A stretch of 64,000 nucleotides of DNA from positions 1-64,000 of the forward strand of contig JBGTNL010000004.1 of assembly GCA_041743085.1 (NCBI GenBank), given 5' to 3'. Positions 1 through 7,745 of the stretch are shown here, one piece after another (within the stretch, counting starts at the first letter, position 1; each line of letters begins with the position of its first letter). A program made the position numbers and the translations under genes. Below the pieces are notes generated by a model. It saw nothing but the letters and a program-made list of their open reading frames with translations. It did not search any database and was not told the DNA's origin. The DNA comes from JAFMPW01 sp041743085. GTDB taxonomy: Bacteria > Bacteroidota > Bacteroidia > Flavobacteriales > Flavobacteriaceae.

Positions 1-1263
1 GGGTGTACGACAAATTTCCCTTTAAGCTGCTTTTTGGCATATTTCGGTGATTTCGTTCCATTTTCCGCTTTTATATATCGCCCTGAGCTGTGCCATTTGT
101 TGCAGCCCCTTGCACGTCCACCGCTGTCCCGATAGTTTCAGGCGTTTTTGCAGTACGTCCCTGTGCGCCGCCTCTATCGCCCCGGATCCGATCTGCAGTC
201 CCTTTTCCCTGAATACGTGGTACTGCATCCTGTGCTCGTTGCCCAGGTAATAGTTCAATAGCCGTTGCCGGTCCCCAACGGATTTTCCTTCGGGCGGCAA
301 ACGCCTTATCGCCCCGATAACCGGGCCTATCCCTTTCTCCAGCATACAGGTGCCCTGCCTGTCTATCCACTGTTCCCGTTCATCCTTGCCCTTGAAATAC
401 GTTTTGGCAAATTCGCACAGGTGCTCCTTGGCATGGTAATAATCGACTATCTGGACGCTATCGGGATAGTTGTCCTCTACCCAGTTCCATATCCATTTGG
501 CACCGTCGGCGATGAATATCTTTCGCTTTAGCCCCTCGATACGGTACTCCATCTTCGGCAGGAAATCCCTGCTGCCCCCCAGATGGGCCACATATAGGGA
601 ATCGCCCAGGAGCGTCCTTGTGTCACTGGTCCGTACAATATCCCCCGCTTTGTATATACGGCCTAGCTTTATCTCCTTCCAGCCTTCCTCCCGGGTAAGG
701 TACATCGAACCGTCCACGCTCACGTAATGCGGTTCTTCCGCCTTTTCGGGCGGGATCTCCTCATGTCCGAAGACCTCCATTTCAAGGATGTCCCGGTCCT
801 CGATGTGCTGCCCGTACAGATGGCATACCCGCTCTATCTGTTTGGCATCGAAACCTGCGCCGGTCAGGGAATTGATCATTTCCTCCGCATCCGAGAAGAC
901 CAGGTGCTGCCCCACGTAGCACATCGTTTCCTGGGCATAGCTGCTGATGTTCATCCGTCCGAAGGCCTTTGACAGTATATGGGACTTGCCGATATCTATC
1001 TTCCCGAACCGCGTTTGGAGTTTTTTTTTGTGTTCTTGCTCTTGGGGACCTTGCCCACGGATAGCTGCAGGATGTCCCGTTCCACCTTTTTCATCATAAC
1101 GGCATAGCTCATCTCGTAGTGGTAACCGCTCTGCATGCGTACCGGGTCCGATTCCCATTCTTCTAGGTGTTTTGCGAATATCTCCGTGGCCTGTGTCTTG
1201 AAATCCATGTTTTTGCCCGAAAATTACGGAATTATCCTAAAAAGGGAAATTTGTCGTGCACCC
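1..1263 (-). mobile_element. Complete ISKra4-like insertion sequence
   Basis: The two ends form 23-bp terminal inverted repeats (1-23 and 1241-1263) that differ at one position and start GGGTG[T/C]ACGACAAATTTC. They enclose a single transposase gene on the minus strand, giving an element of about 1263 bp. The left end coincides with the first base of the window, so a target duplication cannot be checked. The family call rests on the transposase motifs. The element ends about 100 bp upstream of the protease gene unit. Confidence 0.85.
22..1208 (-). CDS. ISKra4-family transposase, made by -1 frameshift
   Basis: DDE-type transposase encoded in two overlapping frames. The upstream frame (1208 down to 996, 70 codons) runs into an A9 tract on the coding strand (1021-1029). 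A -1 slip there joins it to the downstream frame, which ends at 22, for a predicted product of about 395 aa. The downstream part has the expected acidic residues: VSVDGSMYL (first Asp), IADGAKWIWNW and DYYHAKEHL (second region), and GSGAIEAAHRDVLQKRLK with W following (Glu motif). GSG..E with RLK..G..W is characteristic of the ISKra4 group. Programmed slippage is the simplest reading because both frames are otherwise intact, but a simple indel mutation in the A tract cannot be excluded. Confidence 0.8.
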
Positions 1264-1310
1264 TTTGGTTAGGTTTGGTTACATTAAGATGTTATTAAGT
1301 AATTAATTTG

Positions 1311-1318
1311 TAATTTTG
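1311..1318 (+). promoter_or_regulatory. Putative -7 box for the protease unit
   Basis: TAATTTTG fits the Bacteroidota -7 consensus TAnnTTTG and lies 41 bp before the first start codon of the unit. No convincing -33 TTG is seen at the right spacing. It sits between the IS end and the gene. Confidence 0.45.
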
Positions 1319-1359
1319 CAGGCATTTTCTTATCTTAATTAAGTACTATTTAGTAAGTC

Positions 1360-1599
1360 ATGTTAGAGAAAGAATTTAAATATTATTTAGATAATCAGGC
1401 GGAACTTCTTAAGAAGTATGAAGGTCGCTATATTGTTATTAAGAACCAGAAAGTGATTGGTGATTATGGCAGTGATATTGATGCTCTTACAGAAACAAGG
1501 AAAGACCACGAAGTTGGATCATTCCTTATACAAAAATGTACGCCCGGAAAGGATGATTATACCGAAACTTATCATTCAAGGGTAATATTACATGGCTAA
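1360..1599 (+). CDS. Small protein, DUF5678-like
   Basis: A 79-aa soluble protein whose pattern (ELLKKYEGRYIVIKNQKVIGDYGS...ALTETRKDHEVGSFLIQKC) resembles the short DUF5678-type proteins often found beside retropepsin-like genes; that resemblance is from memory and was not searched. No signal peptide or membrane segment is visible. Its stop overlaps the start of the protease gene (ATGGCTAA at 1592-1599), which implies translational coupling and a joint role. Function is unknown. Confidence 0.7.
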   Translation: MLEKEFKYYLDNQAELLKKYEGRYIVIKNQKVIGDYGSDIDALTETRKDHEVGSFLIQKCTPGKDDYTETYHSRVILHG

Positions 1600-2152
1600 G
1601 AAAAACTATCTTGCATTCACCAATAAATATAATGGCCTTACCCGACAGCTATCTACTCAATGCGGCGTTTCTGATGCCATCCCTCTCAAGTCAGGTGATC
1701 CAATTCCCGCTTCGGCAAAAGAATATGAAGCAGTGTGGGATACTGGGGCGACCACAACAGTAATCACAGCAAAAGTGGCGAAGGACTTGGGACTGAAACC
1801 AATTGGCCTAACCACGTCACATCATGCAGGAGGAACGGAAGAAGTAAATAGCTATCTCATTAATGTATATCTTCCAAATAATATAAGAGTTGTAGGCGTA
1901 CGGGTTGTGGAGGCGGTATTGGTTGGAAACTTGGAAATGCTTGTTGGAATGGATATTATTTCTCTCGGGGATTTTTCTTTTACTAATTTTGGCGGCAAAT
2001 CTACCTTTTCTTTTCGGATACCTTCTATAAAACAAGTTGACTATGTTGCAGAAGATATGAAAAAAGCAGCCCGCAGAGCCCCAATCCCCTCAAGCTACCA
2101 AAGAAGGGGTAGAGGAAAGGGAAAAGGTAAGGGTAGAGGAAAGAGAAAATAA
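1592..2152 (+). CDS. Retropepsin-like aspartic protease
   Basis: A 186-aa protein with one retroviral-type aspartic protease domain. The catalytic signature is VWDTGATTTVI (Asp50-Thr51-Gly52), followed at the end of the domain by the hydrophobic-Gly element MLVGMDIISLGDF. One motif per chain means the active enzyme should be a homodimer, as in retropepsins. There is no signal peptide, so it is likely cytoplasmic. The C-terminus (from about residue 165) is a Gly/Arg/Lys-rich tail that could bind nucleic acid or ribosomes; that is inference. It is translationally coupled to the small gene upstream, and a Lys-rich microprotein follows directly. Substrate unknown. Confidence 0.75.
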   Translation: MAKKNYLAFTNKYNGLTRQLSTQCGVSDAIPLKSGDPIPASAKEYEAVWDTGATTTVITAKVAKDLGLKPIGLTTSHHAGGTEEVNSYLINVYLPNNIRVVGVRVVEAVLVGNLEMLVGMDIISLGDFSFTNFGGKSTFSFRIPSIKQVDYVAEDMKKAARRAPIPSSYQRRGRGKGKGKGRGKRK

Positions 2153-2153
2153 G

Positions 2154-2273
2154 ATGACTGAAAAGAAGCCCAAAAAGAAAAAGGAACGCTCCAAGAAGTA
2201 CGAGAAGAAACTCAAAATAAAGGGCGATCTTGATGAGATGCTAAAAGTATCCGTTCCTAAAAAGAAAAAATAG
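2154..2273 (+). CDS. Lys-rich microprotein (39 aa)
   Basis: ATG at 2154, one base after the protease stop, opens a 39-codon frame ending in TAG. The product begins MTEKKPKKKKERSKKYEKK and contains KLKIKGDLDEMLKVSV before a final run of lysines. About 45% of residues are Lys. The pattern K-[IV]-[KN]-G-x-[LF]-[DE]-E resembles short proteins I recall from other Bacteroidota genomes, so I think it is real despite its size. The tight spacing makes it the third gene of the protease unit. Function unknown. Confidence 0.6.
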   Translation: MTEKKPKKKKERSKKYEKKLKIKGDLDEMLKVSVPKKKK

Positions 2274-2450
2274 CACATCATTTCCGGGCATCGGGTCGGC
2301 AAGAGCCAATGCGCTGTACTGCTGAATTAGTGGCGGTATATTCATGAAACACCGATCTTGTAAAAAAATGAATGGCATCACATCCGAAACAAAACTTCAC
2401 TTCTTAGTGTAAACAAATATATAGTTACCTCAAAATCAGCATTCTATAAG

Positions 2451-2481
2451 TTTACAAACGACAACAAACGTTTACAAACGA
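2451..2481 (+). repeat. TTTACAAACGA direct repeat upstream of ssb
   Basis: An 11-bp sequence TTTACAAACGA occurs at 2451-2461 and 2471-2481, exactly 20 bp apart (about two helical turns), with a third related ACAAACG between them. It lies 42-72 bp upstream of the ssb -7 box. The spacing suits two same-face binding sites for a regulator; no regulator is identified. The rest of the 2274-2589 gap holds no gene that I can see. Confidence 0.4.
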
Positions 2482-2522
2482 AAATAAATATTTCCTAACC
2501 GAGTAACTGCATTGCCACATTC

Positions 2523-2530
2523 TATGTTTG
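2523..2530 (+). promoter_or_regulatory. ssb -7 promoter box
   Basis: TATGTTTG matches TAnnTTTG and lies about 60 bp upstream of the ssb start codon. The -33 region has no clear TTG at 17-23 bp spacing. Confidence 0.5.
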
Positions 2531-2589
2531 CAGTGTCGGAGGAAAGTCCGCCGATAGTATTAACTGTTTAATCTTAAATTTTAGTAATT

Positions 2590-2922
2590 ATGAACGCACT
2601 TAGAAACAAAGTACAGTTGATTGGACATTTGGGGCAGGACCCTGAAATTGTAAATCTTGAAAGTGGTAGCAAACTGGCAAAATTCTCCATCGCTACCAAT
2701 GAGACCTATCGCAACGCGAAAGGCGAAAAAGTTGAAGACACCCAATGGCACAATGTGGTGGCCTGGGGCAAGACCGCGGAGATCGTGGAAAACTACCTCT
2801 CCAAGGGAAAAGAGGTCGCCGTGGAAGGCAAACTTATTCACCGTTCCTATGAAACCAAGGAAGGCGAAAAAAAGTACGTCACCGAGATCAAATGCAATGA
2901 GCTTTTGATGTTGGGAAAATAA
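2590..2922 (+). CDS. ssb: Single-stranded DNA-binding protein, short form
   Basis: A 110-aa protein consisting of one OB fold, recognised from MNALRNKVQLIGHLGQDPE at the start, the central ATNETYRNAKGEK.EDTQWHNVVAWGKTAE, and KGKEVAVEGKL. It binds single-stranded DNA. It stops right after the OB fold (ending NELLMLGK) and lacks the acidic tail that recruits repair and replication partners in the main cellular SSB. Tail-less short SSBs of this size occur as second copies in Bacteroidota, so this is probably an accessory SSB and not the essential one. It is monocistronic, with its own promoter box and a strong terminator. Confidence 0.92.
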   Translation: MNALRNKVQLIGHLGQDPEIVNLESGSKLAKFSIATNETYRNAKGEKVEDTQWHNVVAWGKTAEIVENYLSKGKEVAVEGKLIHRSYETKEGEKKYVTEIKCNELLMLGK

Positions 2923-2947
2923 TCCGGTTCACTTTAGTTAAGGTAAG

Positions 2948-2971
2948 GGCCCTCGGAAGAGGGCCTTTTTT
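2948..2971 (+). terminator. Rho-independent terminator after ssb
   Basis: A 7-bp GC stem GGCCCTC / GAGGGCC with a GGAA loop (2948-2965) is followed by six T residues. It is 26 bp after the ssb stop. Confidence 0.9.
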
Positions 2972-3212
2972 CTTGGTGGCGATCCCAAAAAAATCACTAC
3001 ATTGAAATCTTCAAAAGAGAAATAAATAATGACATTTCCGCTCCTGGCCGGAATTTTGGCCGCCATGTTACACGTAGCCCATAATTTTCCAAGTAATAGC
3101 AATGGTAAGATTAAGATACGGTCCGGTTCCATGGCCCTAAAAGCCTGTTTCCCGGATGGGATGCCTTAAGGTCTCAATAATAGCGTAAAAATGTGCAAAA
3201 TAATTTAGTAGC

Positions 3213-5537
3213 ATGAAAGAGGCACTTCACATAACAATTCTGGGAGCAGTACAAGGTGTAGGCTTTCGTCCTTTTGTCTACCGTTTGGCGAAGGCATTTC
3301 GTCTTAACGGATGGGTGATGAATTCCTCTCAGGGAGTTTTCATAGAAGTGGAAGGCTCAAAAGTCCTGTTGGAGCAATTTCTTTTAAGCCTGGAGCGGGA
3401 AAAACCTGAAATAGCAGCTATACACAACCTTGAATACAGCTTTCATGATCCAAAAGGCTATTCCTCCTTTCAAATTAACCCTAGTGAAATTAAAGGTAAA
3501 AAAACAGCCTGTATTCTCCCGGACATTGCCACTTGCTCCGATTGCCTGGAGGAACTCCTTAACCCCAATAACAGGCGTTATCAGTATCCTTTTATCAACT
3601 GTACGAACTGTGGCCCCCGGTTTTCAATTATTAAAGGGTTGCCATACGATCGCCCCAACACAACAATGAAGGAATTTGCAATGTGCAATGAATGCAGTCA
3701 GGAATACGAAAACCCGGAAGACAGGCGATTTCATGCCCAGCCGAATGCTTGCCACCGGTGCGGGCCAAAAATAGCATTATGGGATACCAGAGGAGATACA
3801 ATTGCCGGTAACTCCAAAATTATAGAAAAAGCGGCGAAGGCTTTAAAAGAAGGAAAAATATTGGCATTTAAGGGTATTGGAGGCTTCCAATTGATGGTAG
3901 ACAGCGAAAATGAGCGGGCGGTAGATCTTTTGAGGAAACGAAAACACCGTTTTGAAAAGCCGTTTGCCCTAATGTATCCGGTATTGGAAATGATAAAAAG
4001 AGACTGTAAGGTTTCGGAGTTGGAAGCACGATTACTGCAATCTCCTGCGGCTCCCATTGTTTTGTTGGAGAAGAAACTAAAGGAAGGCATGGATACCGGA
4101 TTGGCCAAAAATATAACTTTTAAAAATCCCAATCTTGGCGTAATGTTACCCTATACTCCATTGCACCATGTACTGTTACGCGAACTGGGATTTCCTGTAG
4201 TAGCCACCAGCGGCAACTTAAGTGATGAACCTATATGTGCCGATGAAGATGAAGCCCTGGAGCGTTTGAACGGAATAGCAGATATATTTTTGGTACATGA
4301 CCGGCCCATAGCCAGGCATGTGGATGATTCTGTGGTCAGGGTGGTGGCCGGCCGCGAGCAGGTATTGCGGAGAGCCCGTGGTTATGCACCTTTACCCTTG
4401 CATTTGCCACAGGAGGTAAAGCCAATGATAGCGGTAGGCGCACACCTCAAAAATACGGTGGCTATTAGTACGGATAAAGAGATATTTACGAGTCAGCATA
4501 TAGGTGATTTGGAAACCGCGGAGGCCTATGCTGCCTTTAAAAATGTCATCAAGGATTTTAAGGATTTATACCAGATAACACCGGAGGCAGTGATCTGTGA
4601 TCTTCATCCGGAATATCTTTCTACAAAACATGCCCATGAATTAAACATAAAGATGATTCCAGTTCAGCACCATTACGCTCATGTGCTGGCCTGTATGGCT
4701 GATAATGAGATAGAGGGGCCTGTGCTTGGGGTTTCATGGGACGGCACAGGTCTCGGTACTGACAATACGATCTGGGGGGGAGAATTTTTGGTTTGTGGCA
4801 ATGGTACGTTTGAAAGAGTAGGACATTTGAGGTCTTTTAAGCTTCCCGGTGGGGAAACTGCTATCAGACAACCTTGCCGTACGGCTCTCGGGATGTTGTA
4901 TGAGATTTTTGGGAATGAAGTGTTCCAACAAAAAGAACTCGTACCCATAGCACATTTCACTCAAAAGGAATTATCTTTAATGGAGCAGATGATGCTCAAA
5001 AATTTAAACTCACCTGTAACCAGCAGTGCCGGGAGGCTTTTTGATGCTGTTGCCGCAATTATAGGTCTGAGACAGCAGATAGAATATGAAGGTCAGGCTG
5101 CCATGGAATTGGAATTTGCCATTCAATCAAAGCCCGAGGAAACCTATCCCTTTAAAATCGATCCCGGTTTGACCGCCATTATAGACTGGGAACCTATGAT
5201 TTTGGAAATCGTTGAGGATGTCGGTAAACAGGTGCCCGCAGGTATCATTTCGGCCAAATTTCACAATGCGCTTACAGAAATAATTGTTCGTATGGCGGAA
5301 AGAACAGGAAAACTAAAAGTGGTACTTACAGGAGGCTGTTTTCAGAATAAGTACCTGACGGAACGTACGGTTGAGCGGTTACAGGCGGAAGGATTCCATC
5401 CCTACTGGCACCAACGTATTCCGCCGAATGACGGAGGAATTTCGGTTGGCCAGTTAATGGCAATCTATCAGGGGAAAAGGAAGGTGATACCCTTGCAAAA
5501 AATAGAAGCGCAGGGAACATCTTATACGGAACCATAG
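3213..5537 (+). CDS. hypF: Carbamoyltransferase HypF
   Basis: A 774-aa protein with the full HypF layout. An acylphosphatase domain (VQGVGFRPFVYRLA near residue 15) is followed by two zinc motifs (CSDC..CTNC and CNEC..CHRC, about residues 105-185). A YrdC-like carbamoyl-adenylate domain follows (KRKHRFEKPFALMYP), then a Kae1-like domain (HHYAHVLACMADNE, VSWDGTGLGTDNTIWGGE, TGGCFQNKYLTE). HypF activates carbamoyl phosphate and loads the HypE C-terminal Cys, which makes the CN ligands of the [NiFe]-hydrogenase iron. It heads a hyp gene set on the same strand. No hydrogenase gene accompanies it in this window. Confidence 0.95.
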   Translation: MKEALHITILGAVQGVGFRPFVYRLAKAFRLNGWVMNSSQGVFIEVEGSKVLLEQFLLSLEREKPEIAAIHNLEYSFHDPKGYSSFQINPSEIKGKKTACILPDIATCSDCLEELLNPNNRRYQYPFINCTNCGPRFSIIKGLPYDRPNTTMKEFAMCNECSQEYENPEDRRFHAQPNACHRCGPKIALWDTRGDTIAGNSKIIEKAAKALKEGKILAFKGIGGFQLMVDSENERAVDLLRKRKHRFEKPFALMYPVLEMIKRDCKVSELEARLLQSPAAPIVLLEKKLKEGMDTGLAKNITFKNPNLGVMLPYTPLHHVLLRELGFPVVATSGNLSDEPICADEDEALERLNGIADIFLVHDRPIARHVDDSVVRVVAGREQVLRRARGYAPLPLHLPQEVKPMIAVGAHLKNTVAISTDKEIFTSQHIGDLETAEAYAAFKNVIKDFKDLYQITPEAVICDLHPEYLSTKHAHELNIKMIPVQHHYAHVLACMADNEIEGPVLGVSWDGTGLGTDNTIWGGEFLVCGNGTFERVGHLRSFKLPGGETAIRQPCRTALGMLYEIFGNEVFQQKELVPIAHFTQKELSLMEQMMLKNLNSPVTSSAGRLFDAVAAIIGLRQQIEYEGQAAMELEFAIQSKPEETYPFKIDPGLTAIIDWEPMILEIVEDVGKQVPAGIISAKFHNALTEIIVRMAERTGKLKVVLTGGCFQNKYLTERTVERLQAEGFHPYWHQRIPPNDGGISVGQLMAIYQGKRKVIPLQKIEAQGTSYTEP

Positions 5538-5565
5538 TAAGCATTTTTGTGCAAAACGGACAAAA

Positions 5566-5745
5566 ATGGGAAAGGTTTGCATAAATGGCATCATGAAAGA
5601 CATGCCGCTCTTACTTCTTCAGGACGTTATTGTTGGAGAAGAGGTTTTAATATGCGCTGGCGTTCCAATAAGTAAAATGAAAAAAGAAAATACTAATCAA
5701 AATACGGAAAACCATGTGTTTGGCAATACCCGGAAAAGTTCTTAA
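5566..5745 (+). CDS. HypC-like small ORF overlapping hypC
   Basis: A 59-codon frame (ATG 5566, TAA 5743-5745) begins 28 bp after hypF and overlaps the hypC start by 32 bp. Its first part, MGKVCINGIMKDMPLLLL followed by QDVIVGEEVLICAGVPISK, aligns by eye with the second half of the HypC/HupF OB fold (GKV.FGGI.K.V.L....DV.VGDYVLVH.GFAISK). The N-terminal MCLAIPGK segment with the essential Cys2 is absent, and the conserved His of VLVHVG is replaced (VLICAG). It may be the remnant of a second hypC or a divergent non-catalytic paralogue. Codons after residue 38 (NTNQNTENH...) look unrelated to HypC. No homology search was possible. Confidence 0.45.
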   Translation: MGKVCINGIMKDMPLLLLQDVIVGEEVLICAGVPISKMKKENTNQNTENHVFGNTRKSS

Positions 5746-5938
5746 AATTGAAGAGGCAGACAATGTACTCATGGCCAAGGCCAATTTTGGCGGCATTGTG
5801 AAACAAATTTGTCTGCAATGTACTCCAGACGTGCAACCGGGCGATTATGTTCTTGTACATGTTGGGTTTGCCTTGAATTAGGTGGAGGAAGCCGAGGCCG
5901 AAAAAGCCTATAAAGCATTGGAGGAACTTGATCAATAG
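5714..5938 (+). pseudogene. hypC: hypC interrupted by an amber codon
   Basis: The frame starts MCLAIPGKVLKIEEADNVL and continues through NFGGIVKQICLQ to GDYVLVHVGFALN, a classic HypC chaperone that carries iron and CO/CN ligands between HypD and the hydrogenase subunit. Codon 56 is TAG (5879-5881), where the family has K/R/S followed by an acidic helix. The same frame then continues VEEAEAEKAYKALEELDQ to a second TAG (5936-5938), and stays open to TGA at 6011-6013, overlapping the hypD start. The 55-aa truncated product would still have Cys2 and His49, the residues needed for ligand handling, but would lose the C-terminal helix. Recent nonsense mutation is the likeliest reading; amber read-through or a sequencing error are alternatives. 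Confidence 0.85.
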
Positions 5939-5999
5939 GACGAATTGGACATTCCTGAATATCAAGATGAAATAATTAGAAAAGCTAAAGAGGGAAGAA

Positions 6000-7121
6000 A
6001 TGAAATATCTTGATGAATATCGCGATGAAGCGTTAGCGCAAAAAATTGTAAAGGAGATAAAACGTATCACCACCAAACCCTGGGTCATTATGGAAGTATG
6101 CGGGGGACAAACCCACTCCATTGTAAAATACGGGTTAGACAGATTACTGCCCTCTGAAATTGAGCTGGTCCATGGGCCCGGTTGCCCCGTATGTGTAACA
6201 TCACTTGAAATGATTGATAAAGCACATGCCATTGCAAGTAGGGAAGACGTTATTTTTTGCTCCTATGGCGATATGTTACGTGTGCCTGGTTCCGAGTCGG
6301 ACCTGCTGGTGCTTAAATCCCGGGGATCTGACATCAGGATTGTCTATTCCCCTATTGATTGCCTGAAAATAGCCAAAGCCAATCCTGATAAAAAGGTGGT
6401 GTTTTTTGCCATTGGTTTTGAAACCACTGCGCCTGCTAACGCCATGTCTGTGTGGTTGGCACGGGAGCAAGGTATTAAAAACTTTTATATCCTCGTGTCT
6501 CACGTTTTGGTGCCGCCTGCCATGGCTTCTATTCTGCAATCACCGCAAAACCGGGTACAGGCCTTTCTTGGTCCCGGCCATGTCTGTACCGTTATGGGGT
6601 TTAATGAATATACCCCCATCTCAAAACGATTTAATGTCCCTATAGTGATCACAGGTTTTGAACCAATGGATCTGCTGCACGGGGTGTTATTGACTGTTCA
6701 ACAGTTGGAGGAAGGCAAGGCAGAAGTGGAGAATCAATACTCCCGCATTGTTCGGCAGGAGGGTAATAAAGAAGCACAAAATATGGTAAATAAGGTATTT
6801 GAGGTAAGTGATCGCAAATGGCGCGGAATTGGATCCATCCCAAAAAGTGGTTATAAACTCCGCTACGAATTTCGTGACCATGATGCCGAACGTGTGTTTG
6901 AAGTTGAAGAAATTAATACCCAGGAACCGGACATATGCATTAGCGGACAAATATTGAAAGGGATAAAAAAACCGCATGACTGTCCCGCCTTTGGCAAAGA
7001 ATGCACCCCTGAAACTCCGATTGGAGCCACTATGGTTTCCGGGGAAGGGGCCTGTGCAGCTTATTACACCTATGGAAGGCATCTTGAGAAGGAGTTGGAT
7101 ATGAAAACTACCAGACAGTAA
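6000..7121 (+). CDS. hypD: Hydrogenase maturation protein HypD
   Basis: A 373-aa protein, the usual HypD length. It shows the ligand-binding EVCGGQTHSIVKYGL (Cys34), the thiol pair HGPGCPVCVT (Cys62, Cys65) and the C-terminal [4Fe-4S] cysteine set CPAFGKECTPETPIGATMVS with GACAAYY. HypD with HypC builds the Fe(CN)2CO unit. All key residues are present, so this protein should be functional even though its HypC partner is interrupted. The start codon lies inside the extended open frame of hypC, so translation of the two was probably coupled. Confidence 0.95.
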   Translation: MKYLDEYRDEALAQKIVKEIKRITTKPWVIMEVCGGQTHSIVKYGLDRLLPSEIELVHGPGCPVCVTSLEMIDKAHAIASREDVIFCSYGDMLRVPGSESDLLVLKSRGSDIRIVYSPIDCLKIAKANPDKKVVFFAIGFETTAPANAMSVWLAREQGIKNFYILVSHVLVPPAMASILQSPQNRVQAFLGPGHVCTVMGFNEYTPISKRFNVPIVITGFEPMDLLHGVLLTVQQLEEGKAEVENQYSRIVRQEGNKEAQNMVNKVFEVSDRKWRGIGSIPKSGYKLRYEFRDHDAERVFEVEEINTQEPDICISGQILKGIKKPHDCPAFGKECTPETPIGATMVSGEGACAAYYTYGRHLEKELDMKTTRQ

Positions 7122-7132
7122 AAAAAGAGATT

Positions 7133-7744
7133 ATGAGTGAGGTCAGCAAAATAGGTGAGAGTTTTCGGGAAAAGATGTTTCGTAAATGCAGTGAGAGTTC
7201 AGAAATGAAGGTAAAATTCTTCGATTTGTATGCTGAGCAAATTGAAGAAATGTGCAAGGAAATGGCCAACCGGTTTCAGGACGGCAAAAGAATGTTCGTT
7301 ATGGGGAACGGAGGGAGTCTTTGCGATGCACTTCATATTGCCGTGGAATTCAATCATCCCATTATAGAGAAGCGCAGGGCCTTCCCCGTGATCCCCCTGA
7401 TGACTGACATTGCCACCATGACGGCCATTAGTAATGATACGGATTTCACCCGTGTATTCGTCAACCAAATAAAGTTGCATGGCCAGCCCGGTGAAATGGT
7501 TTTAGCGGTAAGTACCAGTGGGAAGTCTCCTAACCTGATCTATGCTCTGGAAGCGGCCAAAGAAAAAGGTATGCTTACCATAGCCTTTTCCGGGAAAGAC
7601 GGGGGGCGGTTTCCGGACATTACAGATTATTGTTTTGTAGTGCCTTCCTACAGTATCCACCGGATCCAGGAAGTACATGGCATTATGACCCACATCCTGT
7701 GGGACCTGATTCATATTTCATTAGGACAAGAAGACGTGATTTAG
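7133..7744 (+). CDS. SIS-domain phosphosugar isomerase, GmhA-like
   Basis: A 203-aa protein with a SIS fold: FVMGNGGSLCDALHIAVEFNHP, the serine loop LAVSTSGKSPNL, and a C-terminal helix VHGIMTHILWDLIH. It most resembles sedoheptulose-7-phosphate isomerase (GmhA), which acts in heptose synthesis. It sits 11 bp after hypD, and its stop codon nearly touches the hypE start, so it is transcribed with the hyp genes. No other heptose gene is nearby. I recall GmhA-like genes next to hypE in other genomes, but why is unknown; it may act on a nucleotide- or phosphosugar unrelated to lipopolysaccharide. Confidence 0.8.
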   Translation: MSEVSKIGESFREKMFRKCSESSEMKVKFFDLYAEQIEEMCKEMANRFQDGKRMFVMGNGGSLCDALHIAVEFNHPIIEKRRAFPVIPLMTDIATMTAISNDTDFTRVFVNQIKLHGQPGEMVLAVSTSGKSPNLIYALEAAKEKGMLTIAFSGKDGGRFPDITDYCFVVPSYSIHRIQEVHGIMTHILWDLIHISLGQEDVI

Positions 7745-7745
7745 C

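Noticed and set aside
2535..2555. GGAGGAAAGTCCG in the ssb leader resembles the conserved GAGGAAAGUCC of RNase P RNA
   Set aside because: Only this short block matches; there is no companion ACAGAAA-type block or ~350-nt folded RNA before ssb, so it is most likely chance.
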